Assembly (NCBI GenBank): GCA_032164295.1
Contig: JAJHTX010000001.1
Coordinates: 1,736,001 to 1,800,000, forward strand
Source: Inonotus obliquus
Taxonomy: Eukaryota; Basidiomycota; Agaricomycetes; Hymenochaetales; Hymenochaetaceae
Length of the DNA: 64,000 bases
Direction: 5' to 3'
Under the pieces are notes generated by a model. The model was not told the origin of the DNA. It was given only the letters and a program-made list of their open reading frames with translations, and did not search any database. The position numbers were made by a program, and so were the translations under genes. Positions 36,661 to 49,731 of the stretch are shown one piece after another (the first letter of the stretch is position 1; the number at the start of each line of letters is the position of its first letter).

Positions 36661-38715
36661 CCTTCCGTGGTGGAAAGTCACCTGCTCACGCATCTGCAAA
36701 AAGCCTCGGAAAACAAAAAGAGCCAGGAATCTCGTCGTGGTGCCGAGCGAAGTCCCTCCAGACCTCATCGCTCAACGCTGTCTTGATGCCCTAGCCTTTA
36801 TCTTCGGGGCCAATGAGCTTACTTCATTGTTTTTCTTGACGGAGCATAAGTTCCCGGCCGGGCTGAAGAGAATTATGGCGAAGAAACGAAAGAGCAAGGA
36901 GAAGCAGGTTTCCAATCTTACTATCCCATCGTCTTGCTTCTTGGTCTCCTTGATCGCCAGACACTGCTGAAAATGCAGAGCATAATGGACTCCATCGCAG
37001 GCGTATTGGATGCAGTGACACGACCACAGACAAGCTTGAAGGGAGACCTTAAGAAGAAAGAAGAGTCTGGCGAAACGCCTTCGGAAAATACAGAGACACA
37101 AGCTCAAGAGAGCGTTCCCAGTGCTCCAGCTTCGGCCGTTGCAACAGAGGCTCCCGCGGCGGCGACTAACGCACACGGTAGGAGTTCTTAATGTCTTCGA
37201 TGTTATCGTTTTGACTTAGCTTTTGCTTTATGATCCCCACCAGAATCATCCCCAGCTCAACCACCTGAAGCATCAGAAAGCAACCCAACAACAGTAGAGT
37301 CTGCCGAAGAAAAGATCCTGTTGGCAAACCCTCCCCAAATCACTCATCCCGCGCTTAGATCCATCATCAACATCCTTACCATCGGAGAGTTCTCTGGACG
37401 AACATTCCAACATACTTTGGCGCTCATTCAACATCTTCCATTCTTACCGGATGCAAGGGATGTTATCGCCAAGGAACTAAAGCTCAAAGTGCACGACCTC
37501 ATGCTCAGTCTTTCCGCAGACCTGGATGTACTAATATCAGCATTATAAATTAGCCAGGCAAAGGATGGCCTACCGCCGTCAATTGTGGCGAAGTTCTCCT
37601 CCGACCAAGCGAAGTTCCTTCGCATCTTGAAAACGATCGACTATAAGTATTCCAAGGCCGAGGCTGATGCGAGCGGCTCCGCTGAAATGCCAATGAGCGA
37701 TCGCATTCGTGAAATTTACGAAGCTTTCCGATTTACCGCGCCTTGGAGGAAACTCAACGAATGTCTTACGTTAGTCGAAAGCAGGGACAACGTGAAGCAT
37801 ATTCAATACTCCTACCATTTGATCGAATCGTCAATGGTCGTCTGCAAGAATGTTGGTGCGAAGAATTCCCCTCCGGCTCTTGTTCTGGGTTCTCCTCGCT
37901 CGCCGCTTCCTTTTGAGCAGTCTGTGGAAGAGTTGTTCGTCTCATTCACCGACGAGCACCGCAAGGTCTTGAACATGATGGTGCGAAATAGCCCTTCGCT
38001 AATGTCAGGCTCGTTCTGTTGCTTGTACAGAACCCTAGGGTTCTTGACTTTGACAACAAGCGCATCGACGTTTACCAGCAGCTCCACACGTGACCGTACC
38101 CCAGGGAACACTATGCGCCTCTTCAAGTTAATGTGCGCCGCGCGCGAGTGTTCGAAGACCGCTTCCAATGTTCCATGCCTTCCAACACAAGACTGGTGAC
38201 CAAATGAAGTATGGAAAGCTCAGAGTACGGTTCTATGCTGAGGAGGGTGTCGATGCGGAAGGAGTTATGCGTGAATGGTTCCTAATTCTTACTTGCCAGA
38301 TGTTCAACTCGAACTATGCTCTATTCAAACCCTGCGCAGCCGACAGGCAAACGTATCAGCCAAACTGGGCGTCCGAGATCAACCTTGATCATCTATCATA
38401 CTTCAAGTTCGTTGGTAGAGTCATTGGGAAAGCTATATAAGATGGGCGGTGCATGAGTGGATCCGGATCATTACAAGTCGCTATGCTGGATTCTTGAGAG
38501 TGACCTGACCGTTTTGGACTTGACTTTCATCACTGAAGTTGATGAGGTCCGTATCCCTTCTCTTTTGTCAAAGTTATGACTACTGATGCTCTGCTTCTTT
38601 ATTTACCAGTTTGGTCGCGGCAACTATATTATTCCGCTGAAGGAGAATGGCCAGACAATCCCTCGAGTTGACGCATTAGCAGAAGCGACGAAACCTGAAC
38701 AAGAAATTTCGATTT
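36661..38715 (+). pseudogene. Relic of a TOM1/HUWE1-type HECT ubiquitin ligase, without the catalytic cysteine region
   Basis: Tom1/HUWE1 ligases end in a HECT domain that takes ubiquitin on a C-terminal cysteine. The copy preserves the segment before the domain (VVPSEVPPDLIAQRCLDALA, SLFFLTEHKFPAGLKRIM, LLLGLLDRQTLLKMQSIMDS, ALRSIINILTIGEFSGRTFQ) and the first half of the HECT domain (QHKTGDQMKYGKLRVRFYAE, EEGVDAEGVMREWFLILTCQ, MFNSNYALFKP, LDHLSYFKFVGRVIGKAI). It then breaks off after a short FGR piece near 38610 (FGRGNYIIPLKENG), so the cysteine-bearing lobe is absent. Frame breaks occur near 36910 and 38020-38170, with in-frame stops at about 37546 and 38438. An intron-like gap remains at about 37177-37243. 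It sits inside the ATG11-like relic. Confidence 0.75.
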
Positions 38716-38850
38716 GCGAATGCACGAAGAGCATGAGGAAGTGAAGACACTCGAAGCGACTCACGCGAAACGTGTAGCTCAGCTACTCGCTGACCAGACA
38801 AAAACACACAGTCTGAGGATCTCCCACAATTTGAGGCGGCTCGATGACTT
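38716..38850 (+). pseudogene. Probable continuation of the ATG11-like relic (coiled coil)
   Basis: A short frame reads EEHEEVKTLEATHAKRVAQL and LADQTKTHSLR, which resembles the long coiled coil that follows the Atg17-like domain in agaricomycete Atg11 proteins. If right, the HECT-ligase relic was inserted into, or joined within, the ATG11-like relic. The piece is short and coiled coils are a weak guide to ancestry. Confidence 0.4.
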
Positions 38851-38899
38851 TGAACCAACACAGAACATCAAACTTATCATTTTTTGTATATTATTGTGA

Positions 38900-39116
38900 T
38901 GAATAAATTTTATTCTGCGCGGATCGAGTTGCCCGAAGGAGGGTGCGAGTGTCACACTCACCCCCGGCACATCCAACCAGCTGTTCGGCAGCAGTGGTAA
39001 GCGGTGGTAAGCGGCAGGGACCCGGCTTGCCCAAATCGGGTAGCCGAGCCCAAGAATGGCGTGAACCGGTGTGAGCCAGCTGAGTCAGCGATCGCCCGCC
39101 AACGGGGCGGCTCACG
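38900..39116. repeat. GC-rich palindromic right end of the island
   Basis: Base composition changes sharply here from the AT-rich relic to GC-rich sequence with short direct repeats (GGTAAGCGGTGGTAAGCGG at about 38996) and inverted pairs (GTGAGCC at 39071 against GGCTCAC at 39108). The segment resembles the left end in character and shares its 11-bp terminal motif in inverted orientation. No coding potential was recognised. Confidence 0.5.
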
Positions 39117-39165
39117 CGAAAGAGAAGCATGGTCGTGTGAATATTCAACATAGCTGCCTACTTCC

Positions 39166-40747
39166 ATGACTGCGTCCGGCATCCGTGTCTTGACGTTGAA
39201 TTGTTGGTCAGTGTATCCCATATCTCAAGCAAAATAATTATTTAGCAACGAACTTGATGGTTTTTTCTCAAGGGGTCTCAAATATGTAGCCAAGGACCGT
39301 GTAGACCGCGTTCGAGGCATCGCATCTTCCCTAGCTCGGTCAGACTATGACATCGTCGCTCTCCAGGAATTGTGGGTGTCGTCCGACTTTGACCACATAC
39401 GGACCTCCGTAGAGAAACGGCTCCCGTATTCAAAGTTCTTTTATAGGTGCGCTGGTTGTGTCTTGCTAGTGGTAGTGGAAAGACTTCAATAACGCGTCGC
39501 GTCAATGTAGTGGTGCTCTTGGCGCAGGACTCGCCATTCTTTCACGTTTTCCAATAGTCACGCCATCAATCCATCCTTACTCGCTGAATGGGCACCCTGT
39601 GGATGTAGCCGGAGGAGATTGGATGGTAGGCAAGGCCGCTGCAAGTGTCTTGATTCGGCATCCTATACTCGGTGAGGTTGAAGTATTTGACACTCATGTT
39701 AGTTTTATCCTTCGTCACATTTATTCTTTGCATGGCTCAACGCATCTGCTAGTAGCTCTTCGCGAAGGGAGGGGAAACCGGACCGGAACATTTGCGAGCC
39801 CATAGGCTGATCAATGCATGGGAATTCGCTAAATTGGTTCGTACATCTGCTGCACTAGGTCGCTATGTCATTGCGGTGAGTTGTGGTTATTTGACCACGT
39901 TGGTACTGACTGACAGGGTTTCTCGACATCATGCTATCAGGCTGGTGATTTTAACAGTATCCCAACCACATTACCGATGAGGATCATTCGCGAGCATACG
40001 GGTTTACTGGATGCTTGGGTAGAATCGCACACCGCAACCGACATAACTTCACCAAGTCGCAGCCCAGAAGACGCATTAGAACGATACGGCATCACCGCCG
40101 ACTCTCCCCTAAATTCCTACTCTGCTGGCAAACCACTTGACGCAACTGCGCTACAGCATTTCGGAAAGCGTTTGGACTATATTCTCTACCGCGACCCGGA
40201 AGGGAAGTTCCTAGCTGAGAAGCCGATTCTGAAGTGCACGCAGTCTCGCGTAGCCTTTACAGAGAAGGTACCAGGCAAGGAGCACTCATACTCTGACCAC
40301 TTTGGTCTCGAAGCGACTATCGATATCGTCGCTCCCTACGAAACTGAATCCTCCAGCTTACACGCACAGCTGTCACAATATCTCACGCCCCTCCCTGATG
40401 ACGTACTCTCAACTTTCGTGCACGCGCTAACAGCATGCTATCGCACTTGCCAAGAACGTTCACGCCTTGAACTCACAACGTTCGCAGCGTGCATCGTCGC
40501 TCTCTTTGCCATATGTATTGGGTCCGCCTGGCTCCCACATCCGTGGATCAGTCCAATTTTCATTCTAGTCACTATCGCTCTTTCGTGGCTGGGCACCACG
40601 ATGCTATACGCTGGGTTTATTTATGGGAATTGGGAGCGCAGGGCGCTCATGAATGTGATAGAGGAACTAGAATTGATCAGACGCTCCAAGACACAAGACG
40701 CTGACTCACCGATTGCGACAACACCTTCCAATACTCTTGGATCATAG
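39166..40747 (+). CDS. ISC1: Inositol phosphosphingolipid phospholipase C (neutral sphingomyelinase type)
   Basis: Isc1 cleaves the head groups of inositol phosphosphingolipids to release ceramides at ER and mitochondrial membranes. The Mg-dependent DNase I/EEP-fold motifs are in order: IRVLTLNCWGLKYVAKDRVD (first intron after TG at 39206), YDIVALQELWV with the metal-binding Glu, SRFPIVTPSIHPYSLNGHPV, VFDTHLFAKGGE, AAGDFNSIPTTLP (formed across a splice at about 39940) and YSDHFGLEA with the catalytic Asp-His. Two C-terminal membrane helices (FAACIVALFAICIGSAWL and ILVTIALSWLGTTMLYAGFI) match the Isc1 plan. The start is fixed by the short exon MTASGIRVLTLNCW. The ATG lies only 49 bp after the right boundary of the relic island, so its promoter is partly or wholly inside that island. 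Confidence 0.93.
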
Positions 40748-40867
40748 GTTTCTTGGTTCATAGCAGGGTACAAGAAAACAATCATATTTTAGTAATTCGC
40801 CTAATATAAATGCGCTCGTTTATGTCAAATTATACGGTCAGTGGTATCAAAGATGCAATGCAACGCA

Positions 40868-43097
40868 TTAGTGCTGGTCATGATTAGGACGAGATGCAGA
40901 GACATAAGTCATTGGTCGTTCTGATGGCTTTGAATCAGCCCATTGCTGGCATAAGGAAGTGATGTCTGGATGGCTGGCAGTTCTGCTTCTCGCGCGTATC
41001 GTTGGGGCAGGCGTGGCCAAGAATTGAGGTGTATGCTCGCCGGTTATCCGTCGATGATGATTGCGCTGTCGGGACGAGCGATATTGCTTCGGAGTATCGT
41101 CCCTCTCCTCAGTAAGCGGTGTGAAGCCAAGCCGTCGTCGAAGGGATGTCCATGAACGTTTGCCTTTCAGTTGAATATCTTCACCGTTCCCGCGGTCAAC
41201 GGCTTTCTCACGCGAGCCATCCTTCGTCGCGTTATCTGATCGTAAATCCCCTTCAATCGAAGTTACGGGGCTAGTACAAACATCCGTACTTGTGGTTGAT
41301 GGTGAACCTTGGTGAGGTTCCACAGAACCATCGTCGTTGATTTGTCGGGTACTTTCGTTAACCGTTTCTCCCCTAAGGCGAAATTGGGTTCCTTGATCCA
41401 AGTACTGTGGAGACCGTTCCTGGAATATGGGTAGGTCTTTCATGACAAAGTTTCGACAGGCTTGGAGTGCTCTCTTGGAGGTCTCCAGGAAAGGAAACTG
41501 TTGAAAGACGTGAACCTAGCTTCCTATCAGATCATGGTCATGGTACAATGGTAATCAGGGGAAATGATTTACCGCATCTTCGTACAACTCATGTCGCACT
41601 TTTACCCCGGCCAGCCGAGCTTTGTGAGCGAGCAGTGTTATCTCATCGCGAAGCACTTCTGAATCTCCTGCTTGGATTAAGAGCGGAGGAAGACCGTGTA
41701 GATCACCGAACAATGGACTTGCATAAGGATGTGCAATGAGTTTCTCCATGTTTTCTCCTAAATAGCAGGAAATTGGGTTCAGGTGATCACCGGGCTTCGG
41801 TGGAGGAATGATATCATATGGAGCGTTCGTATCCCAAGAATCACAACTCATCGTTAGGTCTATCGGAATAATTCATCAAAGACTAATCACAAAGATAAGG
41901 TAGCATCATACGTACCGACCCATGGCGACATCAAAATCGCACCAGCAGGCATTGGGTAGTCATTGTCTCTGAGATACATTAACAGTACCAGAGAAAGTGC
42001 TCCTCCGGCGGAGTCACCTGCGATCAGGATATTCTCGGGAGGAATTCTGAGTTCCAGTAGTCTCATGTATGCGCTAACGGCATCATGAATCTGCCCAGGA
42101 AAACGCACTTCAGGTGCGAGCCGATAATCGACCGCTGGACATCATGTAAGTCGCATGACACCGATCTAGAAAGAAAATATAGGCATACCAAACAGACGAG
42201 ACTCTGTGTACTTGGCCAGCTGAATCGTTAGTTGTCGATGCGTCGCAGCTGAAAACATATAGTATGCGCCTTGGTGCAAGTAAGTGACCTGGAAGTATAT
42301 TCTTATTAGTACGTTCGGACATACCTCCATGCAGGTAAAGAATGACGCGGTCCTTTCGTCTCGGAGGACTCGGTGGGGTCCTCCCGTCCTTCGGGTACTT
42401 CGATGCCTTCCATTCAGCCTGCAGGTGCTTCCATAGTTTTCTACCAACTACCCATTCGCCCGATAGCTCCCTGGTACCATTCTCAGTAGCGTCAACCTCT
42501 GAAAGGAGTCCTCGAAGTTTGCGTTTGCGAACAGGAAACGTGACCGGCGTGACCATAGCATCCGATGGCAAAGGGGTATATCCAGTAATATTGATCAGTC
42601 GACGCAAAGTCGGCTGAAAGAGCCTTCCATTAATTTCGAGAGCATATGCCATAAATGAGCCATACCAGATCCGCCAGGTGTGAATGGTCGCTGGCATTCT
42701 GCATCACGCTGGAGACGAAAGTCATCTCCCACCCCCAACTCTTTTTCCTGGGACCCCATAGATAATGCCTCATAAACGCGATGAAAATTGCTATGGCTTG
42801 AGGAGCGTAAGTTGGGTCGGGCTGGCAAAAGGAACGGCGGTAGATACACGTACTTTTACCTATGACAAACGCCACATACTTCCACAAGTCGAAGAAACCG
42901 AGCTGTTCTCGTTGACGCTGCCTGACGGACGGATCAACCCGTGCTGAGGGAGGCAATGAATAGTTCGATCCCTCGAAATGCCTGAGTAGTTCCAGAGCAT
43001 CGCGTCTGAAGTCGTCGGAGTCGCAACTAGCTTTTTCTGAACTAGCGTTCGACTCGACTTTCGTCGCAAATGGCCAAAGCAACGCGAAGTCCGGCAT
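40868..43097 (-). CDS. Alpha/beta hydrolase, hormone-sensitive-lipase-type esterase
   Basis: The oxyanion-hole motif LYLHGG is followed, after a short intron, by AYYMFSAATHRQLTIQLAKY. The nucleophile elbow is LIAGDSAGGALSLVLLMYLR. LPPLLIQAGDSEVLRDE carries the expected acidic residue and YEDAVHVFQQFPF, formed across a 57-nt intron, the catalytic His. The N-terminal part (MPDFALLWPFATKVESN ... MRHYLWGPRKKSWGWEMTF) precedes the region VTPVTFPVRKRKLRGLLSEV, typical of a fungal HSL subgroup (steroid deacetylase-like). The long polar C-terminal extension of about 190 residues (RSWTSLRRRLGFTPLTEERD ... ASRPNHDQH) looks disordered. The start at 43097 was chosen because it begins the frame leading into the first conserved block; further 5' exons cannot be excluded. 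Convergent with ISC1. Confidence 0.85.
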
Positions 43098-43453
43098 GCA
43101 GAGAACGCGTACGAGGAGAAGACGAACGGAACCCCTAGAAGGAGCCAGACTGGCGACCTGTACGGCAAGGGATATGAGATACGAATGTAAATGGCTATCA
43201 ACAAACAGCCATCCAATGCTATTATAGATGAGCCGTCCGCCAACAGTAGTCTGTGCTCAGGTGAGGTCAGGGTCAAGTGCGGGGTATAGACACACGTGAT
43301 TATTCCCCACTTTGCGATGACGTCATCATTCGGATCTCAGTTTCTCCTTTAGTCGCCTCGGAAACAATAAGGGTCAGGAGGAGTGTCTAGTACTGTCAAC
43401 ACCAGCAACTGTACAACTATACAAGGCAAGCTAAAATCACAAATAAACACATC

Positions 43454-45193
<1,740 letters not shown>

Positions 45194-45365
45194 CGTTTAT
45201 TCAGATGGGCAAACAGAAGGGCAAGATAGAACTCAGTAGGTCACGCAGACTTTTAAAGCAACTTCTTTCTTACGTCATCAAGTCAAAGCTGTGCAGCAGT
45301 TGTGCGATGGAATAATAAAACAGACTACAGTATAGTACAGTACTACATAGCACAGAGCTACCAGC

Positions 45366-46265
45366 TCAAGGCTCAGACCAAACATAAACCTTCAAAAGTG
45401 TCATCAACAAAACTTCAAATAATAACGTATGCACGATATTATTGAATCTTGCTGCACGTTCAGACCTCCGTTGTCTGGCAATTGCCCAAGTAACTGAGTG
45501 AGTGACGAAGGGGATTAGAAAATGGAGTATCGGGAGAAATCTGCTGACATACCCACGAGCTGATCCATGATATCTTTGTCGCGGGACAGTTCGATATATG
45601 CCAGGCGTGGCTTGATGAGGCATCGTCTACCGACGGTTCTTGCGATGGGCTCGTCACTCTCGTCAGAGTAAAGCTGCGAACAGGTCAGTGTCAGCACCAG
45701 ATCGTACTCTAGTATATGCATGCCGTACACGCATTGAGGAAATGTCTGAAAGCCATTCAGTTCTCCAAAGAAATGCTCTCCCGTTCACTTCGAAACGATG
45801 ACGGCTACACAGTAATGAGACCCTCGGGCTCTACTCATGAAAAGATACTGCAAGCACTCACCAAGAGCAATAACGCTTGAACCACCCGTCTCGCCTTAAA
45901 TATGACTTGGCAGGAAAGAACTCTTTTTGTGATTCGGAAGATGGGAATCGTAACCTGTCGGTACCAAACACGTTGATTTCCCATTCTGCAATCAGGGCTT
46001 CCGACTCCTCCTTCCCCTTTCGACGCGTGATGCGGGTGAATATTTGGAATTTCTTCCAGTTCGACTTTGACGTGAGTTCGTATTCTACCTTCAGCTGCCT
46101 GCAAGCCAATGTCGTCTTGTTTTTCTCGTATTTTATGATGAGCGCCGTCTGATCGCCAATGGCATCGAGAGTTCTTTGTAACACAGGAGAGGAGATCTGG
46201 GATTCCAGGTCATACACAAGCTCGGAGCTCGTCGAAGATGAAAACGATTTCGGTTCAGACAGCAT
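45366..46265 (-). CDS. DUF6593-like basidiomycete protein
   Basis: Four exons (46265-45862, 45804-45729, 45673-45553, 45493-45366) give exactly 243 codons, 242 aa. The sequence alternates beta-rich blocks: LVYDLESQISSPVLQRTLDA, ALIIKYEKNKTTLACRQL, ALIAEWEINVFGTDRLRF, HRFEVNGRAFLWRTEWLSD, LYSDESDEPIARTVGRRC, LIKPRLAYIELSRDKDIMDQ, LVVTWAIARQRRSERAAR. The order 'mixed strands, R-x-F-x-x-x-G-x-x-F-x-W-R, x-D-E-x-x-x-P-I-A-R, then hydrophobic helix with basic end' is what I know of the DUF6593 family, which is expanded in mushrooms and has no known function. The start at 46265 is the first ATG in frame. The family name is a moderate-confidence call; the gene itself is solid. Confidence 0.7.
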
Positions 46266-46652
46266 ACTGTTTAGAGTAGCGTACAAAGGGGTCAGTGGAG
46301 ACGACGAGAGGAGTGCATGAATTATATATTTCGGCCATGTATAGTCTCCGTCGTATTATGAAGGTTCAATGGCCCTGACTGCGGATGTCAAACGACAGTG
46401 GGCGGGCTGATCGGCTCATGACCTAAATGCTGTTTACGGATAGTGCGGACAAGGAGTGAATGCTTGGCAGCATCACTTTCAATGCAATGAAGAGTGCATG
46501 ATGCATAGGCATAAGGTACATTTATTCATTCATTCAGAGAGCATTCTGATTACATAGCTACCGCTGACTTACATAGCATTGATCCGTTGATTGCCGGATT
46601 GCCTGCTCTGTTGCCAAGTATTGTCCACTACCCTTTATCGTCACCATCGACC
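46266..46652. promoter_or_regulatory. Divergent promoter region, DUF6593 gene and VPS20
   Basis: The two genes start on opposite strands 387 bp apart. AATTATATATTTCGG at about 46320 is a TATA-like stretch about 55-60 bp upstream of the DUF6593 start. No coding sequence or repeat was recognised. Confidence 0.4.
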
Positions 46653-47483
46653 ATGGGTGCCGGTCAGTCTACACCAAAGATCACTGAGCAAGACAAAGCA
46701 GTTCTAGAGTAAGTACAACAAGTACCTTCATCTCCGCTAGCCACTTTCCCTGAACTAGCTTGAAGTTGCAGCGCGATAAACTCAAGCAGTATCAGAAAAA
46801 GGTAGGTAATACGATTCCGCAGTCGCAATTCAGATGCATTGATGTATTATTATACAGATTCAGACTGTATTGGAACGTGAGCATGAGATAGCACGACAGC
46901 ATCTGCGAGCAGGAAGCAAAGATCGTGCTCTTGTCGCGCTACGACGACGCAAGTATCAGGAATCTTTACTCGTAAAGACCGATGCGCAATTGGAATCGTT
47001 AGAGCTGCTCGTATCAGATATCGAGTTCTCCCTTGTACAGGCATCAGTATTACACGGATTAAAGCAGGGAAATGAAGTGCTGAAGGAGATCCATCGGGAA
47101 ATGAACCCGGAAAGTGTAGAGCGACTGCTTGAGGAGACTGCTGAGGCCCGGGCATATCAACGAGTGCGTTCGATATTCCGTGCTAGTGCTCTGAGTATTG
47201 ACATTTCTCTACGCAAGGAAATCGACGAGATGCTTTCTTATACACTGACTTTGGACGAAGAGGATGCTGTCCAAGCCGAACTACTCCAGCTCCAGGCCGA
47301 AGCGGTACGTGTACTTGATCCTGTGAAGACCCATATTGACATCCTATTTCAAAGACGGCTGAGGCGGCGCCTTCTGCACCGGTGCTTCCCAATGCACCTA
47401 ATGCAGAGCCTGAACCAGGCGAAGATCAACGTGAAGAAGTCACATCGCCACCCGAGCGAACGAAAGTTGCTCTTGAGGCATAA
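46653..47483 (+). CDS. VPS20: ESCRT-III subunit Vps20 (CHMP6)
   Basis: Vps20 links ESCRT-II to Snf7 and starts ESCRT-III filament growth on endosomes. Five exons (46653-46708, 46759-46801, 46858-47163, 47218-47304, 47355-47483) total 207 codons, 206 aa. The N-terminus MGAGQSTPKITEQDKAVLDL has a myristoylation-type glycine, as in the family. LKLQRDKLKQYQKKIQTVLE, LVALRRRKYQESLLVKTDAQ, SDIEFSLVQASVLHGLKQGN, EVLKEIHREM and LDEEDAVQAELLQLQAEA follow in order. The acidic, proline-containing tail ends SPPERTKVALEA, placed by the last splice. The intron at 47164-47217 (54 nt) is in frame and without stop; leaving it in would insert 18 residues before EIDEML. Confidence 0.93.
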
Positions 47484-47609
47484 TGTTGGGCGTCTTGCAC
47501 AGTAATTCAGTAGATTTGTTCGCTTTGGGTGCCATCATCTTATCATACTGTGCATGGCCTAGGCAAGGGAGAGCAGTCATGGTTATTAGAACTAATAATA
47601 TTAAGGCTG

Positions 47610-49556
47610 CTACCAATTATCGAAATTCCCAAACCCGGTCTTTCGTTTTTTCTTCCCCTCATCGTCCTCCACAACACCTTTGCCCGCGCCAGCCGTCTCC
47701 AGCGGTCGTTTTAGATTCAAGTATTTACCCACACCACCAGCGGACGGACCATTCGTCGCAGAACCAACTTGCTTATCAAGACCAAGCTTAACTCCAAACC
47801 AATTCACGTCGTCCCCTTCTTTCTTTTCCTTCGCTTTATGAGCTCCGAGATCTCCTGTTCGTTCCGCCTCCGCTTTTCGCTCGAATTTCTTTTTTAATCT
47901 GATTTTGTGCTCATCGAAGGGGTCCTGATATATAATGATCTCCGTAATTCGTACGGTCTTCGCCGGTCGCTCAGTGCCTTCTTTACGTGGCAACCGTTCA
48001 AGCGTATCGAGCACATCTTCCCCTCCCACCAACTTTCCGAATACCGTGTGTTTTCCGTCCAAGTGTGGTGCTGGCTTGAATGTGATGTAAAACTGTGACG
48101 TGTTCGTACCCATACCGCGGTTTGCCATAGCGACTATGCCTCGTGAATCATGCTTTGCAGCACCCTTCAAGTCGTATTCATCGCGGAATGAACCACCCCA
48201 ATATGATTGGCCACCTGAGCCAGTCCCAGTGGGATCACCAGTTTGAATCTGTTGCCAATAGATGTCAGAAGGGCAAGGGAAGGAGTAGAGTGATCATACC
48301 ATGAATCCTGGCACTAAGCGGTGAAATATACAGTTGTCGTATTTCCCCTCCCTCGCGAGCATCAGGAAATTGTAGCATGTTTTGGGTGCCTGAAGTGTTA
48401 ACCAGTTAGCAATTATTAACCGCAAGCTACACGTTCCACTGGACATCACCTTCTCGCAATATAGCTCAAGGTTCAAGCTGCCACCTAGACTTGTTACCAC
48501 CCTAACATAGGCTCTCCGCTTCCCCACATCTGCCTCCTTGCTCTTTGACTTGGGAGGATTTGATAATGCTTCAAACATGAGCTCCTCTTCGTCCCACAGT
48601 AATCGAGAGGTCTGTGTTATTGGATCAACGGACGTCGAAGTCAATGAGGCTCCAGGCAAACCACTTGAATAAGGTGACACGTTCCCTTTCGTTCACCAAA
48701 TCAGTAAGGCGCTCGAGAGGTGTTAAGGTCCACTGCACCGTACATGGGAGCTTCTCCTTCTCTTTCAATGCAGCCACACGAGTCGTTGCTGCTGCTTTCG
48801 GAAGGGACTCCTGTGATGTCCTGGCAGCTGTAGTAGCAACTACGGATGCTGAAGGTACAGATGCAGGAGGGAGACCATGAGGATTTTGTAGGGTGATTAC
48901 GTCTTCTCTAAACGGTTCAATTAGCAAGGGAGCAATCAAACAGACAGCTAGTTCACATGCTTTTTGAAGCCCGTGTCACTCAACAAGTCCTTGCCTCCCT
49001 TGATACTTTCGGCAAGATACACATTCCCGGTTGTCGCTATTGCAACAATGTGTGAATGTTCGCTGAAGGGCTTGAATGAGATGGGGTCGTGGATTTGACC
49101 GTCCGGTTTGCGTGAATAGTTTAAGTGAATGAGATCATTCGGTGTGCATGGTTCCCCGTTTAGGGGGTTTGAATTATCATGCTGTCTTCAACAATTGGTG
49201 AGGATGTCGTTATAATATGGCAGGCGATAGTATACGCACTTTAACCAAGGCAGGATATTGACTAGGTCGAAAACATTGCCTGTACCATCAGGATTCCTAG
49301 TGCACACGGGATGTTCGAACGGCTGGAACGACAATGCGCAGCAGTCAAATGGTGTCCTTGCTCCAGGGTGAGGTGCCTGCTGCTTTCTGGGGATCCCAGT
49401 TCCGAGTCAGGGGAAAGGCAAGATGGCAAGTGCAAGACGTAATAGATAGAAAGAGACGAACCCTTTATAACCGGAAGATGCTGAGTGCTGGCCTCCAGCC
49501 GCACCAGAGTGTTCCGTATGAGTTATATACAGTTTGTCGTTGCTTCCATGTCCCAT
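47610..49556 (-). CDS. U-box cyclophilin, PPIL2/Cyp8 type peptidyl-prolyl isomerase
   Basis: This spliceosome-associated protein joins a modified U-box to a cyclophilin domain. Exon 1 reads [18 protein letters not shown], the highly conserved start of the family. The U-box-like half contains [20 protein letters not shown] and ILPWLKWHD, with [20 protein letters not shown]. The cyclophilin domain includes [80 protein letters not shown] and [20 protein letters not shown]. In place of the catalytic R-x-x-x-F-M-x-Q context it keeps [11 protein letters not shown], so activity is plausible. The C-terminus is lysine-rich, ending TGFGNFDNW. Divergent from MED5; start codons are 176 bp apart. Confidence 0.92.
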
Positions 49557-49731
49557 GATTGTAGAGAGAGGTTGACCGGCGTTAAACAGAATTAAGTGTC
49601 TGAAGATACTATGGCTGAGTCTGCAGGCAGCCTGACGGAAATCTTCGGTCACGTGGTCGAAGATTAAGAAAGATCAGCGCGAGCGATTTCAATTATTGAT
49701 TTTACTTGAACTCCCATCCAGGCCAGGCAAG

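Larger units (their letters stand above)
33198..39116. mobile_element. Gene-fragment island, candidate mobile element or its remains
   Basis: No intact gene lies between NXT1 and ISC1. Instead this 5.9-kb stretch holds broken copies of parts of two unrelated genes (ATG11-like and TOM1/HUWE1-like), an unidentified coding remnant, and a cluster of long inverted repeats. GC-rich palindrome-laden segments sit at both ends. CGTGAGCCGCC at 33198-33208 is repeated exactly in inverted orientation at 39106-39116. The core GTGAGCC also heads the internal repeats. I found no transposase, reverse transcriptase, helicase/Rep, LTR or target-site duplication. A non-autonomous element that picked up host sequence fits, since the relics keep introns and so came by a DNA route. 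Neighbouring duplications that decayed in place are the alternative. Boundaries are my reading of the 11-bp pair. Confidence 0.45.

Noticed and set aside
33198..39116. LTR retrotransposon or LINE as the source of the island
   Set aside because: No long terminal repeats, reverse transcriptase, integrase or poly-A tail signature, and the captured pieces keep introns.
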